Origin: Mugil cephalus
Taxonomy: Eukaryota; Chordata; Actinopteri; Mugiliformes; Mugilidae
DNA length: 64,000 nucleotides
NCBI RefSeq assembly: GCF_022458985.1
Contig: NC_061773.1
Location: forward strand, 1,866,001-1,930,000
Direction: 5' to 3'
The notes beneath the pieces were generated by a model. The model was not told the origin of the DNA. It worked only from the letters and a program-made list of their open reading frames with translations, and did no database searches. Below, piece by piece: positions 1 to 12,510 of this stretch. Position numbers and translations under genes: made by a program. Numbering within the stretch: the first letter of the stretch is position 1; every line of letters begins with the position of its first letter.

Positions 1-1454
1 TTTATGTCCATGTAGATAGACAAATGTAATTGACACGTAGCTTTGCCTCAGTTATTACTAAGTTATTATGGCTAGAGCGCTAATGTTATAATACTAACAG
101 TAAGACTAGTCTGAGTATTTCTAAATTTTTTCTGTATTTTCAAACTTTTAACAGCGATGGACTGAGGAGAAGGTAAACACAACTCCATGACTGATGAGGT
201 GATTGGGTAACAAAGCATTTTACATTTAAAGTACGTAAATGCAGGGATATTTAAGTGAGAGCCTTTTATACACTGACAGACATTGGCAATATCATTTATA
301 TTATGGTGAAAATAATACAATTATTTCAACATAGCACATCCGCCCCGTAGGCTTACACTGTAGAATCTTCCCTCCGATGTATCTTACATGGCGCCCATGA
401 TTTTAGTTGGCCAGACTCTCTCTAATATATGGCTCTGGTCTGTGAGCTATGCATCAGGCTTTTATTTGGTTGGTCAATTAAGTACTCCCTAGTTTTAAAT
501 AAAAGGCTTTTAGAGGCTCTGCTCTGCCCACACTAAACACAGCATAGGTGTGGATGTTTGTGCATCAAAGCTGCAGGAAGGACTAAATTGTGCACACTCC
601 ACATTAGCACTGGTGCTCTAATTAGAGCCATAAAACATGGGCGCCAGAGGCCCGTCACTCTATTTGTAGAATACGCACACGTTGTGTTGAGGCCTCCATG
701 TTTGAGTGGTTGTCAAAACACAGCGACAGGCCGCGCTACATTTGCAAGATTTTTGAGTCATGTGGCTGTTTTTACTTCTCCAGGTAACACCTGGGAGAAT
801 GAGTGCCCGGAGCTCTATCACTCACTGATTCCTATTCAACACTGACAGTTACATCGACAATTTCTTAAACTGTCATAATTTTATCATGATGTATGTGTTT
901 ATTTTTACTCACTCAATTTACTCTGTTTACCTTTTCAATTTTGAGACTGCAATGTTGATGGCAATAAAGTTCTTATTTTTTGTGTATATTTGGGATTACT
1001 ATATATTTTACTGCCATAACAATCTACAGCTCAAAACCTGGGGCATTCATTCCGCTAGGACACTCATTAATTCATGTGTTTGTGTATGCAATGGCTGTTT
1101 TGGATGGAATCATTTTAACTGCTATTACCATTTTGCGTGTAAGTTTGCTGTCAGGTCATTCCAGTAAAAGAATCCCAGTTTGACTTAATGGAAATATTAA
1201 TCTCTATTTGAATAATCATAGCAATGTTCTCAGATTCAAAATAGCAAATTATTGTCTTGTTTTTACTCTGTTTCAGTTTTCATATTAATACAAATATCTA
1301 CAGAGATAATGAGAGATTATTAGACACCGTATTGCAGATCTGAATACAACAGGATCAGAAAAATAAACAAAATAAACGTCTCCTATAATAATATTCATGC
1401 TAGCTAACAATGATTAGATATTGATCCTTCTCTGACTTCCCCTCTGTGTCTCTG

Positions 1455-1552
1455 TGTTAGCCCTGAGATAGTCTGGCGGCCTGTCCAGCTGGGGTAGGCT
1501 CCAGCAACCCCTGTGACCCTAGTGAGGATAAGCGGTTGTAGAAGGTTAGATG
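1455..1552 (+). repeat. Dispersed teleost LINE/SINE 3'-end-like fragment
   Basis: The segment reads like the very common fish repeat containing a 'tggcggcctgtccagctggg' stretch followed by 'taggctccagcaacccc' and a 'gataagcggttgtagaa' ending. The family name cannot be fixed from the sequence alone. It is a short diverged fragment. Confidence 0.45.
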
Positions 1553-2732
1553 ATCAACACCAGCCTCACGACTGGAATGGGGTACAGCTAGTAGTATTAA
1601 AATTGCCATAACTTTGATAAAGAACATAGTGGATGGTAGTCAGCTAAGACACAACACAGCTCATATGTGGAATAGGAAAAAACGAAGAGGTTCACTGGCA
1701 AATCAGCAGTTGAATAACAGTCGGCTTATTCTGTAGATGAGGCTGAGCACTGTGGTGACTTGTTCCAAAAATGGCATAAATTCAACAAAAATATAAGTAT
1801 GGCTGCCTGGAGGGAATGCCGGGAACAGCTGCTTACAATAAAACTAAAAGAAGAAGCAGCTATGAACCTTAAAAACAAAACCATTTCCTTTATTAAGGCC
1901 TGCAGGTCATCGAGACACTGATGAACATGCAAAAAGTCCCCTGGTAAACAGCACAAAAGTTTAGTTTTATGACAGCAGCAACAACCAGCCTATAGCTGAT
2001 ACTTGTCCCTGTTTACCCCCTAGAGGGCATTTACATCTTCTGACAGGCAGACAGATATTGCAGTAGGCAGCCAAGATCTGCTAAGATCTGTTGACGAGTG
2101 CTTTCTTGTGAAAAGGTGCCAGATTATCCTGAGGGAGGCATCTACCTCCCCACTGTACCCAAGCGGATGAATGGATTGACTTTTGTTTAAGACCCGTGAA
2201 TAGAAACTGATCATAAATGTGCTCTGGAGGAAAATATTATTGATGTCACTTTTACAAATAAATCCGCTTTCTGTTGTATTGTTACAAACTGTATTAAAAA
2301 ACAATACTATTTAAACTTAGACTCATGTCTGTATGTTTTAACACTATCCAGAGATAATGGCTGTCACACTGTCTTGTCAGATCCTTTGCAAAATATTTAC
2401 TAAGCTCAGGAGATCATCAGCCCCCAAGCAGTCAGACTCTCCGGATGTAGACAGTCAGGACAAAGCCTCTGTCAGGCATGTATTTAGAGTAGAATAATAC
2501 AACAGAATATCCTTTATTGTCACAGAAGCACACGGGTTGGATAGCAAAACAAGATTTACTTTGCAGCTCTGCAAGATGCTTAGTAGAAACCGTCAAAAAC
2601 AGTATTTAAAAAGATAAAAAAATAAATAATAAATAGTAAAAAGAAAAATGCCTAATATGCAGTTTGGGATTCTGTGTTAATTTGATCACTGTAACTGAAG
2701 TGCACCTCCCCAGAAATGTGAATGTGTCGTGG

Positions 2733-3163
2733 CGACGCAGTAGCGATGTTCGATACCACTGATTTCCTTTCTGATCTGATACTGAGTAAAATTCAGGCTG
2801 GTATCGGTATACTTTTTGTAAATACACACTAATGTGTCTGGTAAACCTAAAAAAACGAACAAACAAAAAGTATTATAGCATAAAGTACAGTATAGTATAT
2901 TTCAAATCATAGTTTCATAAACAATACAAGACATCAGAGTAATTTATTTATTTATTTGAAACTCAGAAGTATATTGAGGCAGTGGACTCATATGTTATAT
3001 GGCCGAGCTAATACAACAAAAAAAACAGAGAATATATCCATATAAAATATGAAAATGCTGTTTCAATGTATTTATATTTTGATTTGAGCATTGATTTTGG
3101 AGCATAAAGACCTGGTATCAGTATCAACATTTGAGTATCAATCTGTACATCACTGCGACGCAG
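2733..3163. mobile_element. Non-autonomous hAT-like element with 8-bp target-site duplication
   Basis: The 415-bp body (2741-3155) is bounded by the exact direct repeat CGACGCAG at 2733-2740 and 3156-3163. Its ends are short inverted repeats, TAGCGATG on the left and, read inward from the right, CAGTGATG. Just inside both ends lie GATACC/GATACT-type motifs in opposite orientation. An 8-bp duplication with (T/C)AG-type termini is typical of hAT transposons. There is no transposase frame, so it is non-autonomous. The host sequence on either side rejoins cleanly when the element and one duplication are removed. Confidence 0.7.
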
Positions 3164-3449
3164 AGTGCAAGGATCAACAAAGATGGAACACATCAAGGAA
3201 AGGTTAACTGAAGAGGTTCAGCTTCTGCGAAAGTCAGTCACCATTGCCAAAAAAAATTAGCCCGAATGGCAAAAAAAACAAAACGCTAACTAGTGGTTGG
3301 GTGGTATTGTTACAGAGCGAGCTAAACTGATGAGAGCGCCCATAAATGGCTCACACCGGTGTAGGCTATGTGAGTAGGTTACGGTATCTATGTCCTGCAG
3401 TCCTCTAAATGAGCCTTCAGTCTAAATATAAATCTGAATGACAGTATAA

Positions 3450-3602
3450 TGCTGGGTTCTGCTCAAGGTTTCTTCCTGTTAAAAGGGAGTTTTTCCTTGC
3501 CACTGTCGCCTTCAGTCTTGCACTGGAGGTTTCAGTAAAACATTTTGAGACAATTTGTATTGTTACTGATGCTATATGAATGAAACTGAATTGAACTGAA
3601 TA
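3450..3602 (+). repeat. LINE 3'-end fragment with TGAAT-type tail
   Basis: The segment contains 'ctgctcaaggtttcttcctg' followed by 'gggagtttttccttgccactg' and ends in a 'gaaactgaattgaactgaat' tail after a 'gctatatgaat' motif. This is the familiar 3' end of a teleost non-LTR retrotransposon (L2/RTE-like; exact clade uncertain). It is 5'-truncated with no coding frame. Confidence 0.6.
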
Positions 3603-3689
3603 AATATGTGTACGATAGAAAAATATAGTATTATGTGTATAGTATTGTGCAAATTGTCATCCAATATAGAAATCAGTTATTTACATAGA

Positions 3690-3940
3690 TGGTAAATGGT
3701 CTTGCTCTTATATAGCACTTTTCTACCTACTCAAAGGTACTCAAAGCGCTTTTACAGTCAGAGACACATCCACCCATTCGCTTACACAAGCACACACACA
3801 TTCACACACCAATGCCAACTGGGGGTTCAGCATCTTGCTCAAGGACACTTCGGCATATGGCACACTTGGGGTATCGAACTGCTAACCCTTCAGTTCATGG
3901 ACAACCCGTGCTACCTACTGAGCCACAGCCGCCCCCAAAT
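3690..3940 (+). repeat. Dispersed teleost repeat ('tatatagcacttttctacc' family)
   Basis: It starts with 'ggtaaatggtcttgctctta', has an internal 'caaggacacttcggca' and ends 'ctactgagccacagccgccc'. I recognise this as a highly repeated fish sequence. The apparent reading frame through it is a by-product of the repeat, not a gene. Family assignment (SINE-like or MITE-like) is uncertain. Confidence 0.55.
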
Positions 3941-4769
3941 GTGAATGAATGTTTCACATGAAGCTCCCCACCTTTTAGAGTCCGTGTTAGTGTGTTCAAA
4001 AACCATCATCTAAAAGTGTAGGGTCTGTCTGTGAATTCTTTTTACTTTCTTTTGTCTTCCTCTCGACGTCCTTATCTGAAAATCACCGCACCTATAACCA
4101 GAATATGCCATGGCCCTAAGAACACCACATGAGAAGTACAACGGATCAGTACATTGTTTAATCAATCATTTCAGAAAACAAAATATATGTGAAAGAGGAT
4201 CTGCACACTTGGATTAATGCAAGTGATCCAGGCTTCACCTTTAAGGCACCAGTTATCAAATTATGGTAAGTAAGATACTGTACATATTTTAGTTAATTTT
4301 TCTGGATTATTTTCATTTTTTCTTTTTTTCAGGGAATTAATTTGCCATTTTAATGACAGTAGTGCCCACTTGCCCATGTGCTTCCTTCCTTGACACTAGG
4401 GCAGTGTTGCTACATCCCTGACTTGGCCTTGCACAATACGATTGTGATTATGGAAAGAAATACCAACAAACAAGAGCAGTTTTGCCCCATAGTGGAGTGA
4501 TAAGGATTGCAGCCAAAGCATTTTCCAACACAGACACAGTACTGTGGGGTATTAGGCCTGGCTACGCAAGTCTAGCCACTGATTAATGCATGCTGTAACA
4601 CAAATTAGAACAATGAAAAGGGGATTGCAAAGAGGCAGATGGCAATAACAGAGGTTTTGAGAGACATTTATAATAATTAGTATGAATCATTGGGCATCAC
4701 TGGAGCTAGGTGTCAGTGTTTCAGCCTCTGTTTACTTCCTGGCTGAGAGATAAGTTAAATCATGTTAAA

Positions 4770-5073
4770 TACACCAATCAGGCATAACATTATGACCACC
4801 TTTCTAATATTGTGTAGAATGGACATGGGCCCTCTGGGGGTGTCCTGTGATGTTTGGCAATGTTGAGAATGTTGTTAGTGGAGTCCTTTGGGTCCTCTGC
4901 CATCAAGGAGTGTCATTGCTATGAGGTGGGGGTGTCTGGTTTGGTCTGGTGGGTGCTACATGTCTAAGTAACATCCACACCAATGCCAGGTCCAGAACAC
5001 TGTATTATCACAAGATGGTCGATGTTATTTACTTCTCCAGTCAGTGGTTTTAATGTTGTGGTTGATCAGTGTA
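4770..5073 (+). mobile_element. Mariner-type MITE, copy 1
   Basis: Inverted termini TACACCAATCAGG and CTGATCAGTGTA, each ending in TA, bound a 304-bp sequence. Three other copies are in the window (7671-7975, 37996-38483, 40617-40971). The inner parts retain pieces related to those copies, such as 'ttgttagtgg' and 'taacatccacaccaatgcc'. It lies in the same orientation as the 40617 copy. TA ends fit the IS630-Tc1-mariner superfamily. Confidence 0.65.
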
Positions 5074-7670
5074 TTAGCTTATTAGCTTGTTAGCTTGCTT
5101 TAGGGCACATACTCAAAACAAGAGAATACAGCAGACTTAATTGTGTATACAGGTGAGATAAATGTGCCTACCAGCACCTCTAAGGTTCACCAATTTACAG
5201 GTTAAATGTTGTCTGTCATATCTTACTAGAATGTTGCAATCATGCAATATATTAATCCTCTGTGATGTCACAGAAAAGACCTGTTCCCCAGTCTGAAGAC
5301 AAAGGTAGAGCGCTGTCCACCTCCTCCAATCACGTATCTTAATATTTCCCCTCATCCAATCATCTCATTTTCATGCGGCTGCAGTCTCCAATCACCATCT
5401 GTCCTGCAGGCAGTAACACTTATACGTTTCTGCTGTAATTAGACGATCACTTCCACATGTGGATCAAACTCCTTCGAACCACTCAACCCCTACCTCACCC
5501 TCCCGTCCGCCCACTGTCTCCTTTTTCCTCGCTCTGTTTTTCTTATTTCCCCGTCTCACACTCTACTACCCTCCCAGTGCCCCCCACTCCCCACCCCCCA
5601 CCGCCACCCCCACCCCACACACACGCTCTCTCTCTCTCTCTCCCTTTTCTTTCTGATTGAATTACCATAAGTGCAGGTCCTGGCCAAAATATGCCAGCTT
5701 GTTCTGATTAAAACTGTTCTTGTTATACCAGAGACTTTCCAAATGGCTGTGAGCAGTTTCTGTGTATATGTGTGTTTGGGGGTTGGGTACAAGGAGGGAT
5801 GTGTGGTGGTGGTGGGGCGTGGGGGTGCAGCACATGCAGATTGTGTTGAAAAGAAAAATGCAGCCAGACAGCACTGTATGGTGAAAGATAAAGACTGGAA
5901 GTCCATGAACAAGATGGGGACAGAGTGGAAGGAGATGGAGAGGCAGTGTGGTAAAGCGGGACGGAGCAGCAGGGAACGGAGACAGTAATGGTAGTTGACA
6001 AGAGTTGGGTTCACAACAGGTTCATGGTGACATCATGGTTGAATTTTGGGGAACATTTATATAGGAAAAACTATTTGCTCTTCATTGGATGCACATGTGC
6101 GCCCCCAACCTCCTTTTTCCCTTCTCCTTTCTTTCCCCGGCTTAGACACAAACACTAATCCCTGCAAACAACTCTAAATACCCAGGTTTCCGTTGGAAAA
6201 TTTAAATAATTTTTTATTTTGCCAGCTTTGACAAGCTTCCTTTATTTCTTCAAGTTGTTTGGTAAACTTTATAACCCCCAAACTCACAACTGCTACCCAG
6301 AGTGTCACTCCTTTGCCTTTTCCTCCCTCTTTTCCTTCCCCACAGTCCTTGTTTTCTCTCCTTCTTTGCTCCCTCTTTTTTTTTTTTTTTTTTTTTTTGC
6401 CTGCAAGTCTAGCCAACCCTCACCACTGGTACAGTATGTTCTTTGTGTGTGTAGGCATGTTTAGCCAGTTGAGAGACAGAAAAGACATAAAGGAGCCTTG
6501 GGACCCGAAATGTGTTTATAGTGTAAGTGTGGGTGTGATTATATTTGTGTCAGCTCTTTTCCTTGCTTGAAGAAAATTAAGAGCAGGGTGTTGTGGTGTA
6601 TTAATAAAGGTTCTTTGTGTGTTATGCATGCATTTTTTTTTAATTTTTTTTTTTTTGCGTGCGTCCCGGTGCCAGTGTTTATTGGTTTGTGGGCATTTGC
6701 CAGCTCTAGTAGGAGGAGTGTACCTCTGCCGTTGCTGTTGTGCATACATGCTCATATGTTTGTGTGCCCAGAGTAAGCGAGCCAGCATGTCATGCATGCC
6801 TGTCATCTTCTGCATGCTTCCCTGTACACCACAGAGCTTCACATGACATCAATCTGAGAGCAGAGGGATAGTGATCTCATTACCAACAGCCTGTTGCTGA
6901 TTAAAACCTGCCGTCTGCACCCTCCTCTTTACCCCTCTCTTTTCTTCTCCCCTCCTCGCCTCTCTCTTCTGCTTCCTTGTCCTTTTGCCTCGCCCCCCTC
7001 CTGCTTCCTCCACCCCTCGACTCCAGAGTCGCACCATTCTGTGGTTTCTCCACTGCTTCCTGCCAAAAAGGGCCCCATTTCGAGCTCTGCAGAAAGTTAT
7101 AAGCTCCTCTTTTTTTCCTCTTCAGTTTTCCTCCATTTCTTTGTTCTTTCTTCTTCACCCTACATCTTTAGACTGTCTCTATTGGGACCACCAAAAATGT
7201 ACCTGCGGGGCACGTTGAAAGTCTTCTCATCTTCCTAATCTCCTTACTGAGTCAATCTGCTTTGACAGTCATTAACACTAAACATGAGCAAACGCAGGAG
7301 AGACGGAAAGTGTCTGAATGCGTATGTGCATGTATCAACATGTGGAGAAAGGATGCCGAGCGCCCTATAGACTTACATCCATAAATACACAAATGCTTCT
7401 TTCACACTCAGTCAGATGTTATACCCTCCCCTCCTCTTGGCACATTTTACTGACACAGAAACACAAACAGCGCTAACCTTTCACCTTCCTCACTGACACT
7501 GTTTCTGAAATGTGTGTGAAACCCAGATGGTTCCATATCATGACGAGTGAATAAAGATGTCATGAGAGTGTCTGAAATTGACATACACAGATGATGACAT
7601 TTGTCTAAATTTGTACAGTTTTTACTAAAACATTCAATACTTGTCATTGTTCATTACACATACATATATA

Positions 7671-7975
7671 CCAATTGGCCACAACATTATAACCACTGAC
7701 AGGAGAAGTAAATAACTTTGACCATGTGTGCTTGGACATGTATCACCCACCTAGACCAGACCAGACACCCCCACTCCATAGCAATGACACTCATTGATGG
7801 CAGCAGCCATTCCCAGCAGGATGCAGCCTGACACAGACACACACACAAAAACACTTTAGGAACAACTCAAATAGAAATTCACTAGATCTTAAACTGATCA
7901 AGTATCTGTAGGATGATCCACAGAGGCCCTTCTCCTCAACCCATGGACCCAAAGGCCCCCACTAACAACGTTCTT
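7671..7975 (-). mobile_element. Mariner-type MITE, copy 2 (one end lost)
   Basis: It begins with a diverged terminus (CCAATTGGCCACAACATT) and follows the 37996-38483 copy closely, including 'gatgatccacagaggccc', up to 'cactaacaacgtt', where the similarity stops before the far terminus. It contains a short CA tract also present in the 37996 copy. Confidence 0.6.
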
Positions 7976-8384
7976 TTGCCAATTATGTATGTCAATTTCA
8001 TATCAATTAATTTTTTCCACCATTAAAACACACAGAAACATAATTCGCATATTTTGTCAGAAAACTTCATGAGAATATCATTTAGATTCTGAGAGTCTGC
8101 CTTTTCAGCGCAATGTTGCATTTTTATGACATGATGTCTAAAAATGTGAAGAAAACTTTTAGTTTAAGTTTTTTAATACAACAATTTTAACTGGTAACAC
8201 GGAGACTTGGAGAAATGGAGAAATATTGACTGCATGAAAATAAACCTGGCATTTTGGATTTTTACTGAAAGTTGTAATTGGTTAGTCACTCATTTCTACA
8301 CTTTCTAGAATGAATGTAATGCAGTAAGTAACTCAAGAGTACGTGGTAAACACCCGACTGCTGTGAATGGGCCTGTAGTGAGTG

Positions 8385-8406
8385 GACTCGCCTGCCAAGG
8401 CGAGTC
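8385..8406. repeat. Short perfect hairpin
   Basis: Arms GACTCGCCT and AGGCGAGTC pair perfectly over nine bases around a 4-nt loop. No function can be assigned; this may be chance. Confidence 0.4.
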
Positions 8407-9479
8407 AGTCAGACGGTAGCAGACAGTTTTATCTCTGACATGAAGAGGCAGTTAGCTCTGCCCCTCAAGGCCCGACTGGCCAGGTTTGATCACATCACGG
8501 TTCAGATGTATCTCCGCTAAATGCTTCCTTACCAGAAAACCGCTGGGCTGATTTGCTTAGGAAAATCCTGTAGGAGGAAAAAGAGTCCACTTGAACTGAT
8601 TTAAAGGTGCGGAAACGGCCAGGAGAATGGCCCTTTGTACTTCTCGGGCTAGACAAGATGGAAAACAGCTCATAGTCATTTGCATTTTGGAGATTTAATG
8701 AAACCAACGTATATAGATGCCAGGCTTTTGTGTGACTGTATGTAACAAGTTTCTGCATTATTCATTTAATTGCCCCCTAGTGTCTGAAAGTGTTGCCCAT
8801 TATGAGAGAATTGATGTTGCATTTTAAAGTCTTCCTTCCATCATCCTGAGTCATAAGGACACTGATGCTGTGAGGGTGTACTTCTTTTCCATCAGGGATA
8901 TTTAGTCACAATAAGTCATTGAGTGGCCCTTGATTGGCCTGAGGCCCCCCGGACTCCCACATTGGCTGGCCGTAGTCCCACAGTCGAGGCATTGTAAACA
9001 CGGAGCGAAAGCCAAGCACTGATACTGATATCCCCAAAGGTGTGCGGCCCTTTAGCAGCATGTGTGTTTGTGTATGTCTGTGAGTTAATCACTGTTTCAT
9101 TAGTGTGTGTGTGTGTGTGTGTGGGCCTATCTTTGGATGGTGAGCAGAGGAGGAACAAATTTAGAAATTCAAAACAACAGTCACACAGTTGAAATCTAAC
9201 AAAGAAGTGTTGACTGACAGTACACTGTAGATGGAGAGAAGGTAAAGAGAGAGCGACTGCGAGACAAAGAAAAGAAAGAGAAAGAGGGGGGGTAGGGAGT
9301 TGGTGGTGGGTGGTGGAGTGGTGGGATGGGGTGGGGGCAAGTTGAAACCTAAGCTTTCTGGACCCTGTTTTCCCTGCCTTCGGGCATTCTGTGGCTGGTA
9401 AAAAATGTGCTGTATATTTGAAGTGTTAGATCACGTGACAAAGGCAGGGTTTGTGAATCAAAGTACACAATGATTTTAG

Positions 9480-9714
9480 GAGGAGAAAAGAGAGAGAGAG
9501 AAAGAGAGAGGGAAAGAGGGTGTGTTAGAGCGAGAGAGAGAGAGAGAGACGGGAAAAAGAGAGAGAGGCGGAATGCAACAGGCTGAGCTCTATCGTCGTG
9601 AGAGGGACTTCTCGCTGACAAACGCAACCACCACACTCCTTCTCAGCTCGCCTCTCCACTGACTTAACCCCCTCACCAACCACCGGCCCGTGTGGTGTCC
9701 ACATCCCACGTCTG
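9480..9714 (+). other. rarg: Probable 5' non-coding exon of rarg (gamma-1 transcript)
   Basis: A GA-rich tract (9480-9560) is followed by a GC-richer stretch ending at a strong donor, CTG|GTGAGT, at 9715. The distance (about 9.8 kb) upstream of the gamma-1 coding exon fits the known layout of vertebrate RARG, where the gamma-1 transcript has upstream non-coding exons. No protein evidence is possible here, the 5' limit is arbitrary, and no TATA box is evident. Confidence 0.35.
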
Positions 9715-11502
9715 GTGAGTCGACTTTTAGCTCTCATTCTGGTTCTAACTTCACTCTCTGGGCGCTTTGTGAGGAAAAGAAGACACACAGAGGACATGTC
9801 AGAGCATGAGTGAGATGTGTTTCTCTTGTCTCTTGCTCCCTCTGATTCAGTGTATGCGTGTGTGTTTGTGTGTGCGTTTCTGGGACGGCGTGAACGGAGA
9901 TATTGAGTTTCCTGAGGACAGCTTTAATTGAGAACAGAGGTTCCGAGAGAGGGAGAAAGAACAACAGAAACATGATAAGGCATGGAATGAAAGCTGATCA
10001 GCACTCGTGTGCTCCAGTGCCGCTCTGTGAGAGAAGATGAAAACTTGTGGACGTGTGTGTGTGTGTTTGTGTGTGTGTGTGTCCTCATTTGTTTTAATGA
10101 GAGTGTATCTCTCTGTTTATTCCTGACGAGCTTCAGCAAACTCTGATTCATGGCTGATCATGATCTCGCACAAAGGAAAAAAACATAAATAGCTAAAATG
10201 GGTGTTGAAATTCCCCAGATTTTTTTACAATGACATGAACGCGAGAAGAAGTTCTTACACAACTCACTACAAACTATCACCAAAGTCTCATATGTCAGTG
10301 TTGGGCAGTTTGAATTGAAAACACGAGTTGTATAACTATCTCAGAACGTTTTTCAGCAGCAGCAGCAGCAGCAGACGAAGTGGTTGCTGTAGCCTGTAGG
10401 TTCTAGCCAACAGGCTGGCTGTCAAAGTTGATGGATCACGCCATCAACATCACAAACAGCAGCGTAGGTCTAGTCTACCTGAGTATGTACACATTCAGTC
10501 ACTCATCCCCCCTGAAGGTTATATAAACAGGTTCCCATCCACACAATTACATAAGCTGGATGGAAACACTGAAATCGGCTAGTCCGGATATCACAAGACA
10601 ATCTGCTGTGTGTCTGATCGCTGCTGCTGCTGCTTTGCATTATGTGTGTGTGTGTGTGTGTGTGTCAGAAAATGTGTGCGTGTGTGTGTGTGAATAAACT
10701 TGGTGACCCCCCCTGTAATGAAACACAAGCTCTTTATATACAGTCTGAATCATTTCAAATAGCATCCTTTGTGCGCCATGTGCTGTGTATAGAATACAGA
10801 TGCATTGCTTGATTGATGATTGTGATTAAGATGTTATTTGTAGACCCACTGCTTCTTTCCAGCTGATCTGAGCTTTATCCGTTCGCTCACACTGTAGTGA
10901 CGAGCGCTCACACCGTGCCGCTCTTTGTGCTGTGCACTCCGATTGCGGAGCCTCGCCACAAGCTCTTCTAGCAAACTCTTGAGAAATCTATTCCAGAGTA
11001 ATTTTCCTTAATGTCTTGAGGAATGCTCATCAGCACTTCCAAAGGAATGTGTACAAGTAGGGCATAAACCAATGGGTGTAAATAATGCGTTGCACTGTGC
11101 ATTGGAGATCGCATTGTGGAGAACTGTGATTTTTTCGACATTTTAAGCTTTTCAAATCTAATTTGGATTCATCTGCTGTTGATTAAGTGTTTTTTTTCTT
11201 TTGGTTTCATCTTGCCAAGAGGAAACTACGAGAAAAGTCTGTTTTTGCTTGCATGTGCATGTGTTTGGGTGTGTTGGATATGACTCCTTTAACTGCATTG
11301 CAATCTCATCTTTGTTCTCTGCACTTTTTAAGAAATGACAGGCCTTCAGGCTGAGATGGATGTCTGGCTCCTCTCTCCTTTCTTTCCTTTGGCCTTTTTT
11401 CTCTTTTATTTCCTTACTATACAAAAATAATAATAAATTAATAAAAGTCTGTCTTTGATGACTGTGTCAGCTGATTTTCATTTTGTATTCTATTGTATTT
11501 TC

Positions 11503-11581
11503 TTCTCTCTCACTCTCTCTCTCTGTCTCTCTCTCTATATATATGTATGTATGTATATATATATATATATGTATATATGTA

Positions 11582-11615
<34 letters not shown>

Positions 11616-11622
11616 CATATAG
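11503..11622. repeat. Compound CT / TA-GTA microsatellite
   Basis: A (CT)n run passes into an interrupted TA/TGTA array. Frames through it encode only Ser-Leu and Tyr-Ile repeats and are not genes. Confidence 0.8.
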
Positions 11623-12423
11623 GAAAGGAAACAAAGGAAACAAAGAAATGGGCGCTTGCTACTTGTTTTTGAAACAAGACACAAATGTTTTCTTGTTCCA
11701 CAGTTATTTAGGGAGGCTTTGGTGAGAGCCATGCTCTAGCTGTGGTTCGGTTCAACATGCCGAATTGGCTTCAGAGATTTGGAAGTCACTTGTCACAGTC
11801 ATTGTTGCTTTCACAGCACTTTTTTTCAAAACTCATGGTTGAATGTGTCCCAATGTGTCTGAAGAGCGTCTCAGTGTTTTTTAATCGTATTAAAGTATTG
11901 GCTACAAGTCTTCTTGCGCTCCTAATCCTTCCTGTGGAGGAACAGCAAGAAACAGATTGAGCATGTGTGTGCGTGTCACTTTTGACTTTAATACTAAATG
12001 GAAAGCTGCCTACCAAACGGCTCAAAGGCCTGACCCGTGGCATGGGTGCTGAGCCTGGAGCAACAGGAGTTGACCCCAGCTCTGACCTGGAGACCCTCTG
12101 TAGGCCACAGGGTAGCCTGCATATATTGACAACATTGTGCGTGGCATCAGACATCTCAGTCATTAAGCACTGCTTACACACAATACAGTGTAAAGCTTCA
12201 AGTTAAACCACAGTCATGTGACACTTATGACAAGTGCCCATGATAATCTCATGTCAGCTAAAATGTACTTTATCTATTGAGTATATATCATCGCAGTTTC
12301 CAAAATTCCAAGCTAAATTATGCGAAATTGTTTCTATTGTCTAAAATCCAGAGATATGTAGTTAATTGTCAAATAACATACTATAATTAATATTGGCTTT
12401 AAACATAGACTGGATAAATATGG

Positions 12424-12510
12424 ATGGTGGAATAGATCCTCTAAAGTGAAGCCACAGCAAGTAGAGCTCCCCCTAGTGACTGGCTGCAGTATAAGTCATG
12501 ATTATCAAGT
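12424..12510 (+). repeat. Diverged dispersed teleost repeat
   Basis: It contains 'aagtgaagccacagcaagta' and 'agctccccctagtgactggc', which I recognise as a common fish repeat core. Boundaries are unclear and the family name is not known to me. Confidence 0.4.

Larger units (their letters stand above)
1..9479. other. Gene-free upstream region
   Basis: No open reading frame here resembles a known protein and I see no convincing exon series. The stretch holds transposon relics and simple repeats (listed separately): a LINE/SINE-like fragment near 1455-1552, a hAT-like insertion at 2741-3155, a LINE 3'-end fragment near 3450-3600, a dispersed teleost repeat at 3690-3940, two mariner-type MITE copies (4770-5073 and 7671-7975), and pyrimidine- and purine-rich tracts around 5600-7200 and 9240-9550. 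It probably contains distal regulatory DNA of rarg, but nothing specific can be supported. Confidence 0.5.

Noticed and set aside
3696..3944. 82-residue frame in the upstream region
   Set aside because: It lies entirely inside a recognised dispersed fish repeat.
5457..7238. Many overlapping frames on both strands with Pro/Ser or Lys/Arg bias
   Set aside because: They read through pyrimidine- and purine-rich tracts; composition explains them and none resembles a protein family.
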